Positions 8,694 to 18,670 of a stretch of DNA of 64,000 bases are shown piece after piece; position 1 is the stretch's first letter, and the number at the start of each line of letters is the position of its first letter. The position numbers and the translations under genes are program-made. Location of the stretch: assembly GCF_900177645.1 (NCBI RefSeq), contig NZ_FXAO01000009.1, forward strand, positions 62,001-126,000, read 5' to 3'. The notes under the pieces are model-generated. The model was not told the origin of the DNA, made no database searches, and worked only from the letters and a program-made list of their open reading frames with translations. The stretch comes from Arenibacter troitsensis (GTDB lineage: Bacteria; Bacteroidota; Bacteroidia; Flavobacteriales; Flavobacteriaceae).

Positions 8694-9428
8694 CTATTTA
8701 TTAAGTACCTGTTCAAGTTCTTTGGTGGTAAAAACTTTGCTGGATACCATTTTGTAATTGGTCTGTGCGGCCTGGTTCCCGTCCAAACCGGGTAATTTGG
8801 CAGATGCCGTGGCATCGCCTACCACGGCCACTTCAAATCCGGCTTCGATAAGGTCCCTCATGTGGGATTCGGCACAAAGGTTACCGGACATCCCGGCCAA
8901 GATCACTTTATCTATTTTTTGTTTTCTCAGCTGTAGGGCAAGATCATTGGACTCGGGTCCGAATACTTTATGCGGGCTCGTAACCACCACTCTGTCCTTT
9001 TTGATATACTTTTTATATCTGGGCAACCAATCCGCTCCCGATCCTTCAAAACCCTTGACATTCAACTGGTCCCCACGGTCGAACATGGAAATATTGTGCA
9101 TCAACTTTTCCAAGGTACCCTCAAACTTCCATACATGGTCGTGCTCATAATAATAATGAGGGGAGACAAAAACGGGGATATCGTGTTTTTCCCCCAACTT
9201 GAAAATCGTTTCCAAGTTTTCAATGGTATTGTTCTCCTTGACACTTTCACCCACAGCTCCCCATGCCACTCCTTGGGGGCTCAAAAAATCGTTCTGTGGA
9301 TCTGTGATGACTATTGCCGTATTCCCGTCTATTACAAATCCAGGCTCTGGTAGTTGGGCAATTAATTCATTGAATGATGTTGTTAAAAATGCTAGAAATA
9401 AAATCGTTTTAGAAAATGTAGTTTTCAT
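8694..9428 (-). CDS. Secreted isochorismatase-family cysteine hydrolase (copy 1)
   Basis: A 244-residue cysteine hydrolase of the isochorismatase superfamily with an N-terminal signal peptide (hydrophobic core, then LIAQ), so probably periplasmic. The family triad is visible: Asp in IVITDPQNDFL, Lys in SPHKVFG, and Cys in GMSGNLCAESH. Related enzymes hydrolyse amides, N-carbamoyl compounds or isochorismate; the substrate is unknown. Residues from AQLPEP to VFTT are identical to copy 3 at 27.3 kb, while signal peptide and C-terminus differ, which points to gene conversion or a chimaeric duplication. A diverged copy lies at 19.7 kb. A small open frame lies upstream on the same strand. Confidence 0.85.
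   Translation of the reverse strand: MKTTFSKTILFLAFLTTSFNELIAQLPEPGFVIDGNTAIVITDPQNDFLSPQGVAWGAVGESVKENNTIENLETIFKLGEKHDIPVFVSPHYYYEHDHVWKFEGTLEKLMHNISMFDRGDQLNVKGFEGSGADWLPRYKKYIKKDRVVVTSPHKVFGPESNDLALQLRKQKIDKVILAGMSGNLCAESHMRDLIEAGFEVAVVGDATASAKLPGLDGNQAAQTNYKMVSSKVFTTKELEQVLNK
8725..9351 (-). repeat. Inverted near-identical copy of 27407-28032
   Basis: About 625 bases inside isochorismatase copy 1 match the other copy in inverted orientation. I counted roughly five single-base differences by eye. Homology stops abruptly inside both genes, at the signal peptide and just before the C-terminus. Confidence 0.85.
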
Positions 9429-9535
9429 AGTATATATATTAAGGATTAAAATGTATTTGTAATTGAAATAGAGCGCCTTTCAATCGCAACTCCTAATTAA
9501 TAAGTTGACGTTTTAATGGGCATCATAATCTTGTT

Positions 9536-9688
9536 TTATATAAATAACCCTGTGTCATCGTAAATTTCCTCCATGTCAGCATGGTTTTCATAAGGTTTTT
9601 CTTTATCACAATCATCGGGCACCATAGTCTTTGTCTTTTGCTTGTTACCCATTTTTAATAGCAATTTTATCTTGTGTATTAAGTTCAT
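9536..9688 (-). CDS. Small hypothetical protein (50 aa)
   Basis: A 50-codon frame on the minus strand, 107 bases upstream of isochorismatase copy 1. The first half is basic (HKIKLLLKMGNKQK), the second half acidic with DDCDKEKPYENHADMEEIYDD. It uses codons like its neighbours and has an ATG, but no family is recognised. It could be a small gene co-transcribed with the hydrolase or chance. Confidence 0.3.
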   Translation of the reverse strand: MNLIHKIKLLLKMGNKQKTKTMVPDDCDKEKPYENHADMEEIYDDTGLFI

Positions 9689-9824
9689 GATGTTTATTTT
9701 TTATGATTAAGTTGCTGGGAACAGCATTGTGCACTCTTTTACCTTGCTAATTGGTCTTTTATTATCAATTTGAGTAAGTCGCATTTTGATATATCTTTGA
9801 TATGTGATAAGTGCATAAAAAAGT

Positions 9825-10607
9825 TCATGCGGATAACATACCTATTTGATAGGCTTTTCTAAATTTTAATGGGGGTACGCCAAAATTTGTCTTGAATAAT
9901 TGGGAGAAGTGGCTTGGATTGTCGCATCCAACACCCATTCCTATTTGGATTATACTTTCCTCAGTTGAAATGAGAAGTTTTTTTGCTTGTTCCAATTTTA
10001 GCCGCATTATAAATTGGTGGGGAGTTTCTCCAGTTGTTTTTTTGAACACCCTTATAAAATGGTGTATGCTCAATCGGGCTACTTTAGCTAATTCAGAGGT
10101 CAGAATTGGACGATCTATATGCTTTATAACATATTGTTGTATTTTCTGAACAATAAAAGGCGTCAATCCCATTTGTAAGTTACAGCTTATCTCTTTCTGC
10201 AAATAGTACCTTTTTACTAATAGGTCCGCCATGGTAACAATCATATTTTCCAGGTATGATTTATCTTCATTTGGGCAGAATTGCAGTTCCTGTACCACGT
10301 AGAGGGCAAGTTGATTACTTAAAGGATTATCAAGTATAGGTATATGTTCAAAACTCTGGGTATCCATTTCAGGATTCATAGTACCAAAAATGCCATTATA
10401 CATACCAAACACCAAAGGAGCCTTAGGCTTGAAATTGGGCATAGGATTCAACGTATACATAAATTGGTATTTCTTATCGGAGACCGATTCTTCCGTTGAA
10501 TTGTGCCCATCTTTTATAAGGAATAGTATAATTGGGTATTTGTGTGCAAGATTTTTAATTGAGCTTCTGTCCAATATTTCTTGGTGGATATGGCTTACGT
10601 ATTTCAT
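9825..10607 (-). CDS. AraC-family transcription regulator
   Basis: 260 residues with a C-terminal AraC/XylS double helix-turn-helix: first helix pair ILTSELAKVARLSIHHFIRVFKK, then IIQIGMGVGCDNPSHFSQLFKTNFGVPPLKFR. The N-terminal 150 residues, which would carry effector binding or dimerisation, match no domain I can name. It points the same way as isochorismatase copy 1 and lies 1.2 kb from it, so it may regulate that gene (inference). The first codons lie just after an A/T-rich stretch with no clear promoter box. Confidence 0.85.
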   Translation of the reverse strand: MKYVSHIHQEILDRSSIKNLAHKYPIILFLIKDGHNSTEESVSDKKYQFMYTLNPMPNFKPKAPLVFGMYNGIFGTMNPEMDTQSFEHIPILDNPLSNQLALYVVQELQFCPNEDKSYLENMIVTMADLLVKRYYLQKEISCNLQMGLTPFIVQKIQQYVIKHIDRPILTSELAKVARLSIHHFIRVFKKTTGETPHQFIMRLKLEQAKKLLISTEESIIQIGMGVGCDNPSHFSQLFKTNFGVPPLKFRKAYQIGMLSA

Positions 10608-10712
10608 GGTTTCTATATTTTATGGTTTTTTAAATTGTTTTTTGAAACGTTCGTTATTACCGGTTAGTCAGAAGCGTTTCGAAATATTTCTTGGTGTAAT
10701 TACCCTGTCTTT

Positions 10713-10810
10713 TTAACTATTGTTTGGACCTTTGCCATTGATGCGTATCCTGCAGGTTCCACAACCAACACATGCCAAAAGTAATTTGCACTCCACTGCT
10801 TTACTAGCCA
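10713..10810 (-). pseudogene. Remnant of a [2Fe-2S] ferredoxin-type C-terminus
   Basis: On the minus strand a short frame ends CVGCGTCRIRINGKGPNNS, with the Cys spacing and CGTC block of plant-type 2Fe-2S ferredoxin domains. Upstream of it two adjacent stops close the frame, and no start is available, so only about 29 codons remain. Probably the tail of a decayed reductase or ferredoxin gene. The short match could be chance. Confidence 0.35.
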
Positions 10811-11020
10811 CTTTTTCTCAGTGAAGACATTTTCCTTATAAGTGTGTTAATTGAAGTTGAAAAGGGTTAATTTGACAGTATTACTTACCAAATTATTATG
10901 TTTTGGCATCATTTATCAGCTATGGGCATTCAAAATATCTTCCCAACGTTGCTGTTCAGCTTCTTAACGTTTAAGACATTTGAATAGAAATTAGTAAATT
11001 GTATTCCAAATAGATACCTA

Positions 11021-14000
11021 ATGAATCCGATAAAAATTAAAGGTGTAGACCTTAAATTTAATTCTTCTTCAGAGATCTGTTCGATTGAGGAAAAGACGTC
11101 AGGAGAAATCCAAACGGCTTTAATTCAGAATCTAACTGAGACTTCTTTTTTCAAAGGTGTAGGAATAAAAGAATTAACCCATATCGGCCCTAAACGCCTT
11201 ACTTACCATATTTCTTTACCTGCCAAGGATTTTCCCAAAGTACCGAAAAGAACATCCGAGTTCATAGAATACATCAATCGAGCTGTAGTGCTTACCAAAG
11301 CCATACTGGCAGTTCATCAAGCCAAACACTGCTTCGGAATTCTTAGTGATGACCGTTTTGAGATAGGTCATACTGGAGAGCTAATTCTTCTTGGTCTCTC
11401 ACTGTTTAAGAAATCATATTCCAAAAATGATTTAACGGCATATCACGATAATTACTTCTATTTCCTGGCACCGGAATACAGTGAACGCAGTAACGTACAG
11501 CCAGATTATAGGGCTGACTTTTATGGATTGGGAGTCCTACTTCATTATTGGCTTACCGGCGAACATTTTATTAAAGCAGGAGATAGACAGGAAGTATTGT
11601 ATAAGCACTTAACCGAACCGTATGTTGGAGGTGGAGTGGATTCTCCATGGCAGCACACCGGTATTTATCTCATAATCCGTGGACTTTTGGAAAAAAAATT
11701 GGAGGATCGATACCAATCTGCCCATGGGATTCTCAGAGATTTAACAACTCTACAGTTTCAATTTAGTAGAGGGGAAATAATTGAAATTCCCAAATTGAGT
11801 ATAAACTACAACCCTGGGGTAATTAACATTTCAGGAACCCTTCTTGAAAGAAATGATGCACTTCAAAAGTTGCTGGACAAATATTATGAGGTACGTGAAG
11901 GTGCATCGGCTGTGGTTTTTCTTGAAGGTTCATCGGGGGTGGGTAAAACTCGACTTGGAAAAGCTTTTGAATCTGCCATCAACGAATCGGATACCCTTTA
12001 TTCTTATGGGGCGTTTGACGAATCCCAATCAACTCCATACCGGGCATTTCAACAAGCTTTCCGCAATGTTGCACAGCGAATCTTGATTAAATCAGGTCGA
12101 AGCCATTCAGAAATCCGGGATATTTTTACATCAGGACTAGGTTCCGACCTCTCCGTTTTATTTGAAGTAATACCTGACTTGAAGGAACTTACAGGCAATC
12201 TTCCTCCTCCAGAGGAATTGGGGCCTTTGGAGACCGGTGATCGCTTTATGAACTGTTTTGCACGCTACTGTAGAACCTTGGATGGCATCGGATTGAAGCG
12301 GGTAATTTTTATAGATGATGTTCAGTGGTGCGACGCTTCGTCGATCAAATTGTTCAAATATATGGCATTGGCCCCTATTTCAAGGGTAATGTTTGTCCTT
12401 GCCTACAATCCTGATGATATTTCCGAAAAACATCCATTACGAGATTTACAACTAACACTGCGAAATGCCAACAAGGGTGTTCCAGTCGTAAGGTTGGAGA
12501 CATTAAGCCAAGCGGCCACACATCAAATTGTTGTGGATGCCCTATCCGTTGAATGTGATCGGATTAGTGATCTATCTGCTGTTATTTATAAGAAAACACA
12601 CGGCAATCCATATTATATTCAGCACTTTCTACAGTCGCTCCATGAAGATAAAGTATTGACTTACGATTCCGTCGGACACCGATGGCAATACCATTTGGAA
12701 AGTGTAATGCGGCAAGAAGTAGCAGATAACGTAGTTGCCTTTTATGCAAAACAATTATTGACGCAATCTTATCAAGCTCAAATTCTACTAAAAGTGGCAG
12801 CCTTCAACAATGGAAGGTTCAATGTTCCCCTATTGGCATCTGTTTGCAATTTTCCAGAAGAAATCGTTATTCTATTTTTGGAATTGCTTACCGAGGCCGG
12901 ATTGCTGACCAGAATAGTCCAAGATCAAGTTTCCTATACATTTAGCCACAAAGGGGTTCAGCAAGCATCCCTTCATCTCACTATTCCAAATTTTGATATA
13001 AAGAAGGATGCATTGCATTTTGCTCTGGCAATATACCATCTGAAAATAGGTAAATTTCATGGCACTATAGAATTAAATCAATTCGTTGAACATTTGCTAC
13101 AGTCCCGAAGTCACCTACAAGGGGAAACAGTTGCTATGGCACTAGGGTTTATATTGCAGGCCGGACAACTGGCCAACGACTCCAATTCTCCTGCAACAGC
13201 CCAAAAATATTTGAATTTTGCTCTGGAATTACAAGAAAAGTTTAATTTGAATACTTATGTTTTCGAGGTTCTATTTGAGCTTGCCAAGGCGTATTTTCTT
13301 ATGAAGTCTATGAACGAGGGCAAGGATTTTGCAAAGCGGGCACTAGAAGCGGCATTAAACTTTAAACAAACCTACGAGGTTTATCTCTTGAATATTAAGT
13401 TTTATGAGGCCTATTCCAAATACGATGAAAATGCAGCGGAAGGTTTGCGTGCTCTTCAAGCCTTAGGTATTCCATTATATTCACAAAATCAAGATAAGTC
13501 ATTATCGGAAATAATTGATTTGGAATATGAAAAATTCCAGAGAACAATGCCAGAACATCTTAAGGAATATGGCACAAATATTAAAATACCCTCAGAAATT
13601 ATTAGGTATGGGATATCCATCCTGGTAAATATGTGTTCTTCTGCTTATCGTTCCAACCCCGATCTTTATATTTTAATCCTTCTGAAGTTAGGAAATCTGA
13701 TATTTCGTAACGGTCCAGTCAATTCGGCACCTTTCATTATGATTCAATTAGGTTCACTACTTTGTTATAAATATGGGTCTCATGATAAAGGTAAGGAAAT
13801 GTGCAGTTTTGCTTTAAACATGTTGGATTCCAATGTATCTCATAAGTATTATAATAGAACTATATCTGTTTATCACATTTTAATGGGCCCGTTCCTTAAA
13901 AAATACGATGAATTGGAAGATACTTTAAATGTAGGAATAGAACATTGTATAGAACGAGGAGATACCCAGGGTGCTAACAATTTGATGTATGCTAAAATTC

Positions 14001-16798
14001 GGAACCAATTACTAACAGGCACAAAGCTTGAAGGTTTTTTAAGGTTGTGTGATGATTCGATAGATGCCCTGGGAATCAATTCCTCTAAAGGGTTTATTGC
14101 TCAAATATATTTGTTAAAATCCATAGGATGCAGGTTAAGTGGTTATAAACCTGAAGTCTATGTTTCAAATGAGGAATGGGCTCTGCAGTTTTTAAAGGAG
14201 CATAATTGCCAGGTCTCATTGTCTAGTTACCATATACTCATTGGATGGGTGTATTGTCTTAAGGGAAATTACGAAGAGGCAAACAAATATTTCCAACGTC
14301 ATGAGACAATATTGCAATTTTCGAGCTCGGAACCCCAGTTTTTTCGATATCATATCCTGCAGTCAGTTTGCGAACTCATGCTGTTAAAGAACCCTAATGA
14401 AAAGGTATTGGAACGCGTGGCTTCCAGACAGGAAAACCTAAAAAATTGGGCAAAAACATTACCAAACAATTTTTGGGTTGAATACCAAATGGTAGAACTC
14501 CTTTGGGAGTGTAAATCGGGTAATCTTCACAATATAGCGGATAAAATTGAAGAGGTTTTAAGATCCCCAAAAAACAGTGGCCATTTTGCCGTCAGAGCAT
14601 TATTTACGGACGTGTTACAAAGGGCTCTGCCCAAGGAACGCTATGGATTTATAAAGGAGGCCTTAAAGAATGAAGCCACCAAACTATTTTTGGCGTGGGG
14701 AGTGGAATTCAAGGATGGGAATGATAAAGTGGACCAACAAATAACTTCGGGAATAAACCGCAATGAAGCCCTAGGATTTGATTTTCAAAGTTTAATAAAG
14801 GCCACTCAAGCCATATCGGCAGAAGTTAATCAAGACAGACTTGTACAATATCTTTTACAGGTTGTAATGGAGAATGCTGGCGCAGATAAGGGGGCTCTTG
14901 TCTTACTTAATGATTCGGAACCGAATGTGGCGGCCTATATTGATTCTACAGATTCCTCCAATGGGCAGATTACCGAATGTACATTAAATACTTCAACAGC
15001 CTTGCCCATTAGCCTCATTGAACATGTAATTTTAAGTAAAAAAGAATTATGTATTGATAATTTAGCCGAATATTATACAAGCTCTGAATTTTCCGAGATC
15101 AATACAACGGGTTCCTTATTATTATTACCCCTTATTAAACAAAACGATCTCATTGGCGTATTATATATTGCCAATAGCCAAATGACCGGAATGTTTAACG
15201 AAGGAGGCTTGGAAGTGTTGCGCGTTATTGCCTCCCAAGCGGCTATCTCCATTGCCAATTCCATTTTGTACGAACAAGCCATAAATTTGAACCTGGAATT
15301 GGCAACTTCCCAAAAAGAATTGGCAAAACTCAATCAGGCCCTTGAAGGTAAGATAAAAGAACGAACCCAACATTTACGACATGAAATCGAGATGAGAAAG
15401 GAAGCAGAGCGCGACTTAATTTTTGCAAAGAATGATGCGGACAACGCAAATAGGGCAAAATCACAATTCCTCGCCAATATGAGTCATGAAATACGTACGC
15501 CTCTTAATGCCATTGTCGGTTTTGCACAAATTTTGGCCAACCAAAGTAGATCACTTGAATTAACTTATTCTTTTCGCCGTTACTTAAGTAATATTTATCA
15601 AAGCGCCGAATCCCTGTCGGAAATAATCCAAGATATCCTGGACCTATCGAAAATAGAGGCTGGAAAAATGGGAATCGCCCAGCAGGATATGGACCTTAGA
15701 CAACTATTCCTGTCTGTTTATCGCATTCAAAATAGTCTTGCTAAATCCAAAGAAGTAAAAGTCGTTTACGACTTGGCTCCAGGCACCCCTAGGTATATAC
15801 GTTCCGACCGAAGCAAAATCAAACAAATTTTGATGAACATTATTGGTAACGCAATTAAGTTCACCCCTTCTTCCAATTGTGTGAAACTCAAACTCTATCC
15901 GGAAGACGGGTTTATAGTATTTAGGATATCAGATCAGGGAATTGGTATTCCAACCCCCGATTTGGAACGAATTTTTGAACCATTTACCCAGGCTGATGCT
16001 GGAACCGATAGAAAATACGGAGGAACAGGTCTTGGCTTAGCTATCACCAAAAGTTTGGTTGAAATATTAAATGGGAGTATCAATGTGGAAAGTGAAGAGG
16101 GTAGGGGAACCTGCTTTACCATACGAATCCCATATGAACCGGCCACTTCTCCCCAGGCGGAATATCCCGAAATATTGTTCGCCAAGTACCAGATTCCTCT
16201 TAAAAGTAAGATTTTAGTGGTTGAAGATCATCCCTTGAATCAAGAAATGATTAGGGCACTGTTTGCTGAACTTGGATCTGAAATTATGGTGGCAAACAAT
16301 GGGAAGGAGGGAATTTCAATTGCAAAACGCTTTAATCCGGACATTATTTTTATGGACATCCATATGCCAAAGATTGACGGATTTGATACACTGATTAAAA
16401 TACGTAGGTTCAATAAAAATGTACCTGTTGTTGGATTATCCGCCGATGCCTTTAAGGAACAACAGGAAGCTGCACTAAAGGCAGGATTTTCTGCGTATCT
16501 AACCAAGCCCATAAAATTGGAACAGTTGGTAAAACTACTTAAACATTACCTCCCTAAAACAGAGGAATCCACAAAAAAGTTAGGGATTCTGAACGGAAAA
16601 CAATTGGAGAAAAAAATTAATGCCCTAAATACTATTAAAAGCCTTCCCATTTTTGAAACTGAAAAGTTGGTCGCAGTAGCAGGGACTTTAAGCGAACTGC
16701 TACCCCCAAACATTTATAGTGAATTGGAGGATGCCATTTATACGGGAGATGATTTGGCTTTACAAGAATTTTTAACAAGTGCTTTGAATGCAGGATAG
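11021..16798 (+). CDS. Giant pseudokinase / AAA ATPase / TPR / GAF / histidine kinase / receiver hybrid
   Basis: One 1925-residue protein. Residues 1-250: Ser/Thr-kinase-like C-lobe, with FLAPEYSER and DYRADFYGLGVLLHYWLTG matching the APE and D-x-W/F-S-x-G blocks, but HRDLKPxN is replaced by FGILSDDRF and DFG by LGL, so it looks catalytically dead. About 275-640: AAA/STAND ATPase with Walker A GSSGVGKT (303-310) and Walker B RVIFIDDVQWCD. About 650-1240: helical TPR-like repeats. About 1250-1410: GAF. Then a coiled coil, HisKA with MSHEIRTPLNAI (His1489), HATPase motifs (NIIGNAIKF, DQGIGI, GGTGLGLAI), and a C-terminal receiver with phospho-acceptor D1779 in FMDIHMPKIDGFD. No membrane segment, so a cytoplasmic sensor. 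The architecture resembles the Hstk-type trifunctional kinases. The stop overlaps the next gene by 11 bases. Confidence 0.9.
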   Translation: MNPIKIKGVDLKFNSSSEICSIEEKTSGEIQTALIQNLTETSFFKGVGIKELTHIGPKRLTYHISLPAKDFPKVPKRTSEFIEYINRAVVLTKAILAVHQAKHCFGILSDDRFEIGHTGELILLGLSLFKKSYSKNDLTAYHDNYFYFLAPEYSERSNVQPDYRADFYGLGVLLHYWLTGEHFIKAGDRQEVLYKHLTEPYVGGGVDSPWQHTGIYLIIRGLLEKKLEDRYQSAHGILRDLTTLQFQFSRGEIIEIPKLSINYNPGVINISGTLLERNDALQKLLDKYYEVREGASAVVFLEGSSGVGKTRLGKAFESAINESDTLYSYGAFDESQSTPYRAFQQAFRNVAQRILIKSGRSHSEIRDIFTSGLGSDLSVLFEVIPDLKELTGNLPPPEELGPLETGDRFMNCFARYCRTLDGIGLKRVIFIDDVQWCDASSIKLFKYMALAPISRVMFVLAYNPDDISEKHPLRDLQLTLRNANKGVPVVRLETLSQAATHQIVVDALSVECDRISDLSAVIYKKTHGNPYYIQHFLQSLHEDKVLTYDSVGHRWQYHLESVMRQEVADNVVAFYAKQLLTQSYQAQILLKVAAFNNGRFNVPLLASVCNFPEEIVILFLELLTEAGLLTRIVQDQVSYTFSHKGVQQASLHLTIPNFDIKKDALHFALAIYHLKIGKFHGTIELNQFVEHLLQSRSHLQGETVAMALGFILQAGQLANDSNSPATAQKYLNFALELQEKFNLNTYVFEVLFELAKAYFLMKSMNEGKDFAKRALEAALNFKQTYEVYLLNIKFYEAYSKYDENAAEGLRALQALGIPLYSQNQDKSLSEIIDLEYEKFQRTMPEHLKEYGTNIKIPSEIIRYGISILVNMCSSAYRSNPDLYILILLKLGNLIFRNGPVNSAPFIMIQLGSLLCYKYGSHDKGKEMCSFALNMLDSNVSHKYYNRTISVYHILMGPFLKKYDELEDTLNVGIEHCIERGDTQGANNLMYAKIRNQLLTGTKLEGFLRLCDDSIDALGINSSKGFIAQIYLLKSIGCRLSGYKPEVYVSNEEWALQFLKEHNCQVSLSSYHILIGWVYCLKGNYEEANKYFQRHETILQFSSSEPQFFRYHILQSVCELMLLKNPNEKVLERVASRQENLKNWAKTLPNNFWVEYQMVELLWECKSGNLHNIADKIEEVLRSPKNSGHFAVRALFTDVLQRALPKERYGFIKEALKNEATKLFLAWGVEFKDGNDKVDQQITSGINRNEALGFDFQSLIKATQAISAEVNQDRLVQYLLQVVMENAGADKGALVLLNDSEPNVAAYIDSTDSSNGQITECTLNTSTALPISLIEHVILSKKELCIDNLAEYYTSSEFSEINTTGSLLLLPLIKQNDLIGVLYIANSQMTGMFNEGGLEVLRVIASQAAISIANSILYEQAINLNLELATSQKELAKLNQALEGKIKERTQHLRHEIEMRKEAERDLIFAKNDADNANRAKSQFLANMSHEIRTPLNAIVGFAQILANQSRSLELTYSFRRYLSNIYQSAESLSEIIQDILDLSKIEAGKMGIAQQDMDLRQLFLSVYRIQNSLAKSKEVKVVYDLAPGTPRYIRSDRSKIKQILMNIIGNAIKFTPSSNCVKLKLYPEDGFIVFRISDQGIGIPTPDLERIFEPFTQADAGTDRKYGGTGLGLAITKSLVEILNGSINVESEEGRGTCFTIRIPYEPATSPQAEYPEILFAKYQIPLKSKILVVEDHPLNQEMIRALFAELGSEIMVANNGKEGISIAKRFNPDIIFMDIHMPKIDGFDTLIKIRRFNKNVPVVGLSADAFKEQQEAALKAGFSAYLTKPIKLEQLVKLLKHYLPKTEESTKKLGILNGKQLEKKINALNTIKSLPIFETEKLVAVAGTLSELLPPNIYSELEDAIYTGDDLALQEFLTSALNAG

Positions 16799-17834
16799 TG
16801 CCTCTATTCTTATTGTGGATGACAATCGACAAGTCCTCGAACAAATCAATCATGTTCTGGCAGATGTTGGTTACAACATTTCTTTTATACCAAAAGGGCA
16901 GTTTTTATTTCAACGGCTTTTCAATCATCAATATGATTTGGTTCTACTGGATGTCAATTTACCTGGGGCTGATGGTTATGAATTATTGCGACAAATGAGA
17001 AGCAACCCTAAATATAGAACTCTTCCGGTAATAATAATAAGTGCGGAAGAAGAAGAAGAGACACTATCCAAGTGTTTTGATTTAGGTGCAAACGACTATA
17101 TTAGGAAGCCTATACATCATGAGATATTAAAAGCTCGTGTAAGATCGGTGATATCCGCGTCCAGGTTCCATCAAAACGAAATAAATAGGCGACGACAGGA
17201 GGCCTTAAGGGCTAGAATGAAAATGTTGTCTTCCCAAATGAATCCACATTTTATTTTCAATTCCCTTTCCTCGATTCAAGAATTTGTTCTGGCAAACGAA
17301 ATGGAGAAAGTCCTCAATTTTCTTTCAGAATTTGCTGGTCTTATGAGGCAGAACCTAGAAAATTCCATGGTACCGCACATAACCCTGGCAAACGAACTGC
17401 AGTTTTTGAAAACTTATTTAAAACTTGAGAAAATGCGGTTTAACAATGCCTTTACCTATGAGGTCCGAATAAACGTTTCAACTCCTGAAAATATTATGAT
17501 TCCCCCCATGCTTATTCAGCCTTATCTTGAAAATGCTATAATTCATGGCTTAAGAAAATCATCTAGACCAGGCCATCTTATCTTAGAAATTGTAGAAACC
17601 GACAATTTTATCTCATGTACCATTCAGGACAATGGCATAGGTAGGTCAAGAGCTTCCAAAATTAAAGAAAACCAATATCGTTCTGTCGCCATGTCGAATA
17701 TTGAAGCCCGTCTTGCACTATTGAAGATGGAATTTGGAGGTGAGGAATTCAGTGTTACAGTTAAAGATTTGTGGAATGGGGATGAACCCGCCGGCACTTT
17801 AGTAAAACTATCTTTGCCCAATGATCTACATTAA
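16788..17834 (+). CDS. Receiver-LytS-type histidine kinase
   Basis: 348 residues: an N-terminal receiver (ILIVDDNRQV; phospho-acceptor in LVLLDVNLPGADGYE; lysine in YIRKPI), then a His_kinase (PF06580) block with SSQMNPHFIFNSLSSI, whose His is the likely phospho-site, and an HATPase domain with IPPMLIQPYLENAIIHGL and DNGIGRSRA. There is no membrane segment; input arrives through the receiver, which could be loaded by the giant hybrid kinase whose gene it overlaps by 11 bases. The natural output is the LytTR regulator that converges on it from 18.6 kb; their stop regions overlap by nine bases. Confidence 0.9.
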   Translation: MQDSASILIVDDNRQVLEQINHVLADVGYNISFIPKGQFLFQRLFNHQYDLVLLDVNLPGADGYELLRQMRSNPKYRTLPVIIISAEEEEETLSKCFDLGANDYIRKPIHHEILKARVRSVISASRFHQNEINRRRQEALRARMKMLSSQMNPHFIFNSLSSIQEFVLANEMEKVLNFLSEFAGLMRQNLENSMVPHITLANELQFLKTYLKLEKMRFNNAFTYEVRINVSTPENIMIPPMLIQPYLENAIIHGLRKSSRPGHLILEIVETDNFISCTIQDNGIGRSRASKIKENQYRSVAMSNIEARLALLKMEFGGEEFSVTVKDLWNGDEPAGTLVKLSLPNDLH

Positions 17835-18584
17835 TCTTTTGAGTAGCTCCTCCTTCTTTCTAACCGATACGTCCACATGAGACCCATCTGTTAAAATTAG
17901 GTAACCACCTTTACCTTTAATGTATTTCTTAATATGATCCAAATTGACCATATGGGATTTGTGGACCCGGAAAAAATTACAGGACTCCAACAATGGTTCA
18001 AAGTCTCCCAAAGGTTTTGAAACCATTATCTTCTTGCCATTAACAAGATAGAAATTGGAATAAACATGATTGGCCTCTACATGTAGCAATTGATTGGCTT
18101 CCACAAAATCAATTCCTTCGGAAGATCGTAAAGCTATTTTGGTGAATTTTCTATCCTGTATATGCATATTGTCCTTGAGCACTTGGTATTCACCTTCACG
18201 GGAAGGAGCCTGCTTGGCCAATATTTTGCCGGCACGTTCCACCGATTGCTTCAATTCCTGAATGTTTATTGGCTTTAAGAGATAATCCAAAGCTGCATAT
18301 TTAATAGCGTTAATCGCATATAGGTCATGGGCTGTAGTAAAGATAACCTCAAAAGGAGGTTCTTCAAAATAATCAAAAAGTGTAAATCCGTTGCCATCGG
18401 GCATTTCTATATCCAGAAAGACCAATTCTGGCTTTTCCTCCTTGATTAAGGAAACCGCCTCATTAATAGAAAAGGCATGCCCGATCAAGCTTACATTCGG
18501 ACAAAAGGTTACCAACATCTTTCCCAAAATATCGTGATGCCTTTGTTCATCATCTACCAAAATTGACCGAATTTGAAAGGTCAT
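17826..18584 (-). CDS. LytTR-family response regulator
   Basis: About 252 residues: receiver with ILVDDEQRHH, LVFLDIEMPDGNGFT and LLKPINIQEL, then a linker and a LytTR domain with FFRVHKSHMVNLDHIKKY and HVDVSVRKKEELLKRL. I start at the ATG at 18584, directly before the receiver; the frame to 18650 adds an unrelated leader. Receivers of this type are phosphorylated by LytS-type kinases, and one ends nine bases inside this gene on the opposite strand, so the pair is a likely two-component system despite convergent transcription. A peroxiredoxin gene diverges from its start. Confidence 0.88.
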   Translation of the reverse strand: MTFQIRSILVDDEQRHHDILGKMLVTFCPNVSLIGHAFSINEAVSLIKEEKPELVFLDIEMPDGNGFTLFDYFEEPPFEVIFTTAHDLYAINAIKYAALDYLLKPINIQELKQSVERAGKILAKQAPSREGEYQVLKDNMHIQDRKFTKIALRSSEGIDFVEANQLLHVEANHVYSNFYLVNGKKIMVSKPLGDFEPLLESCNFFRVHKSHMVNLDHIKKYIKGKGGYLILTDGSHVDVSVRKKEELLKRLM

Positions 18585-18670
18585 TATATTTGAAATTGCA
18601 ATTAAAGGCCTAAATATATAGATTTTTGTATAAATATCTTTATTTTGCATTCATAATCAAATGTTTATAG

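Noticed and set aside
9199-9462. Plus-strand frames across isochorismatase copy 1
   Set aside because: They mirror the real minus-strand gene; the same frames appear on the opposite strand of copy 3, and none has a recognisable domain.
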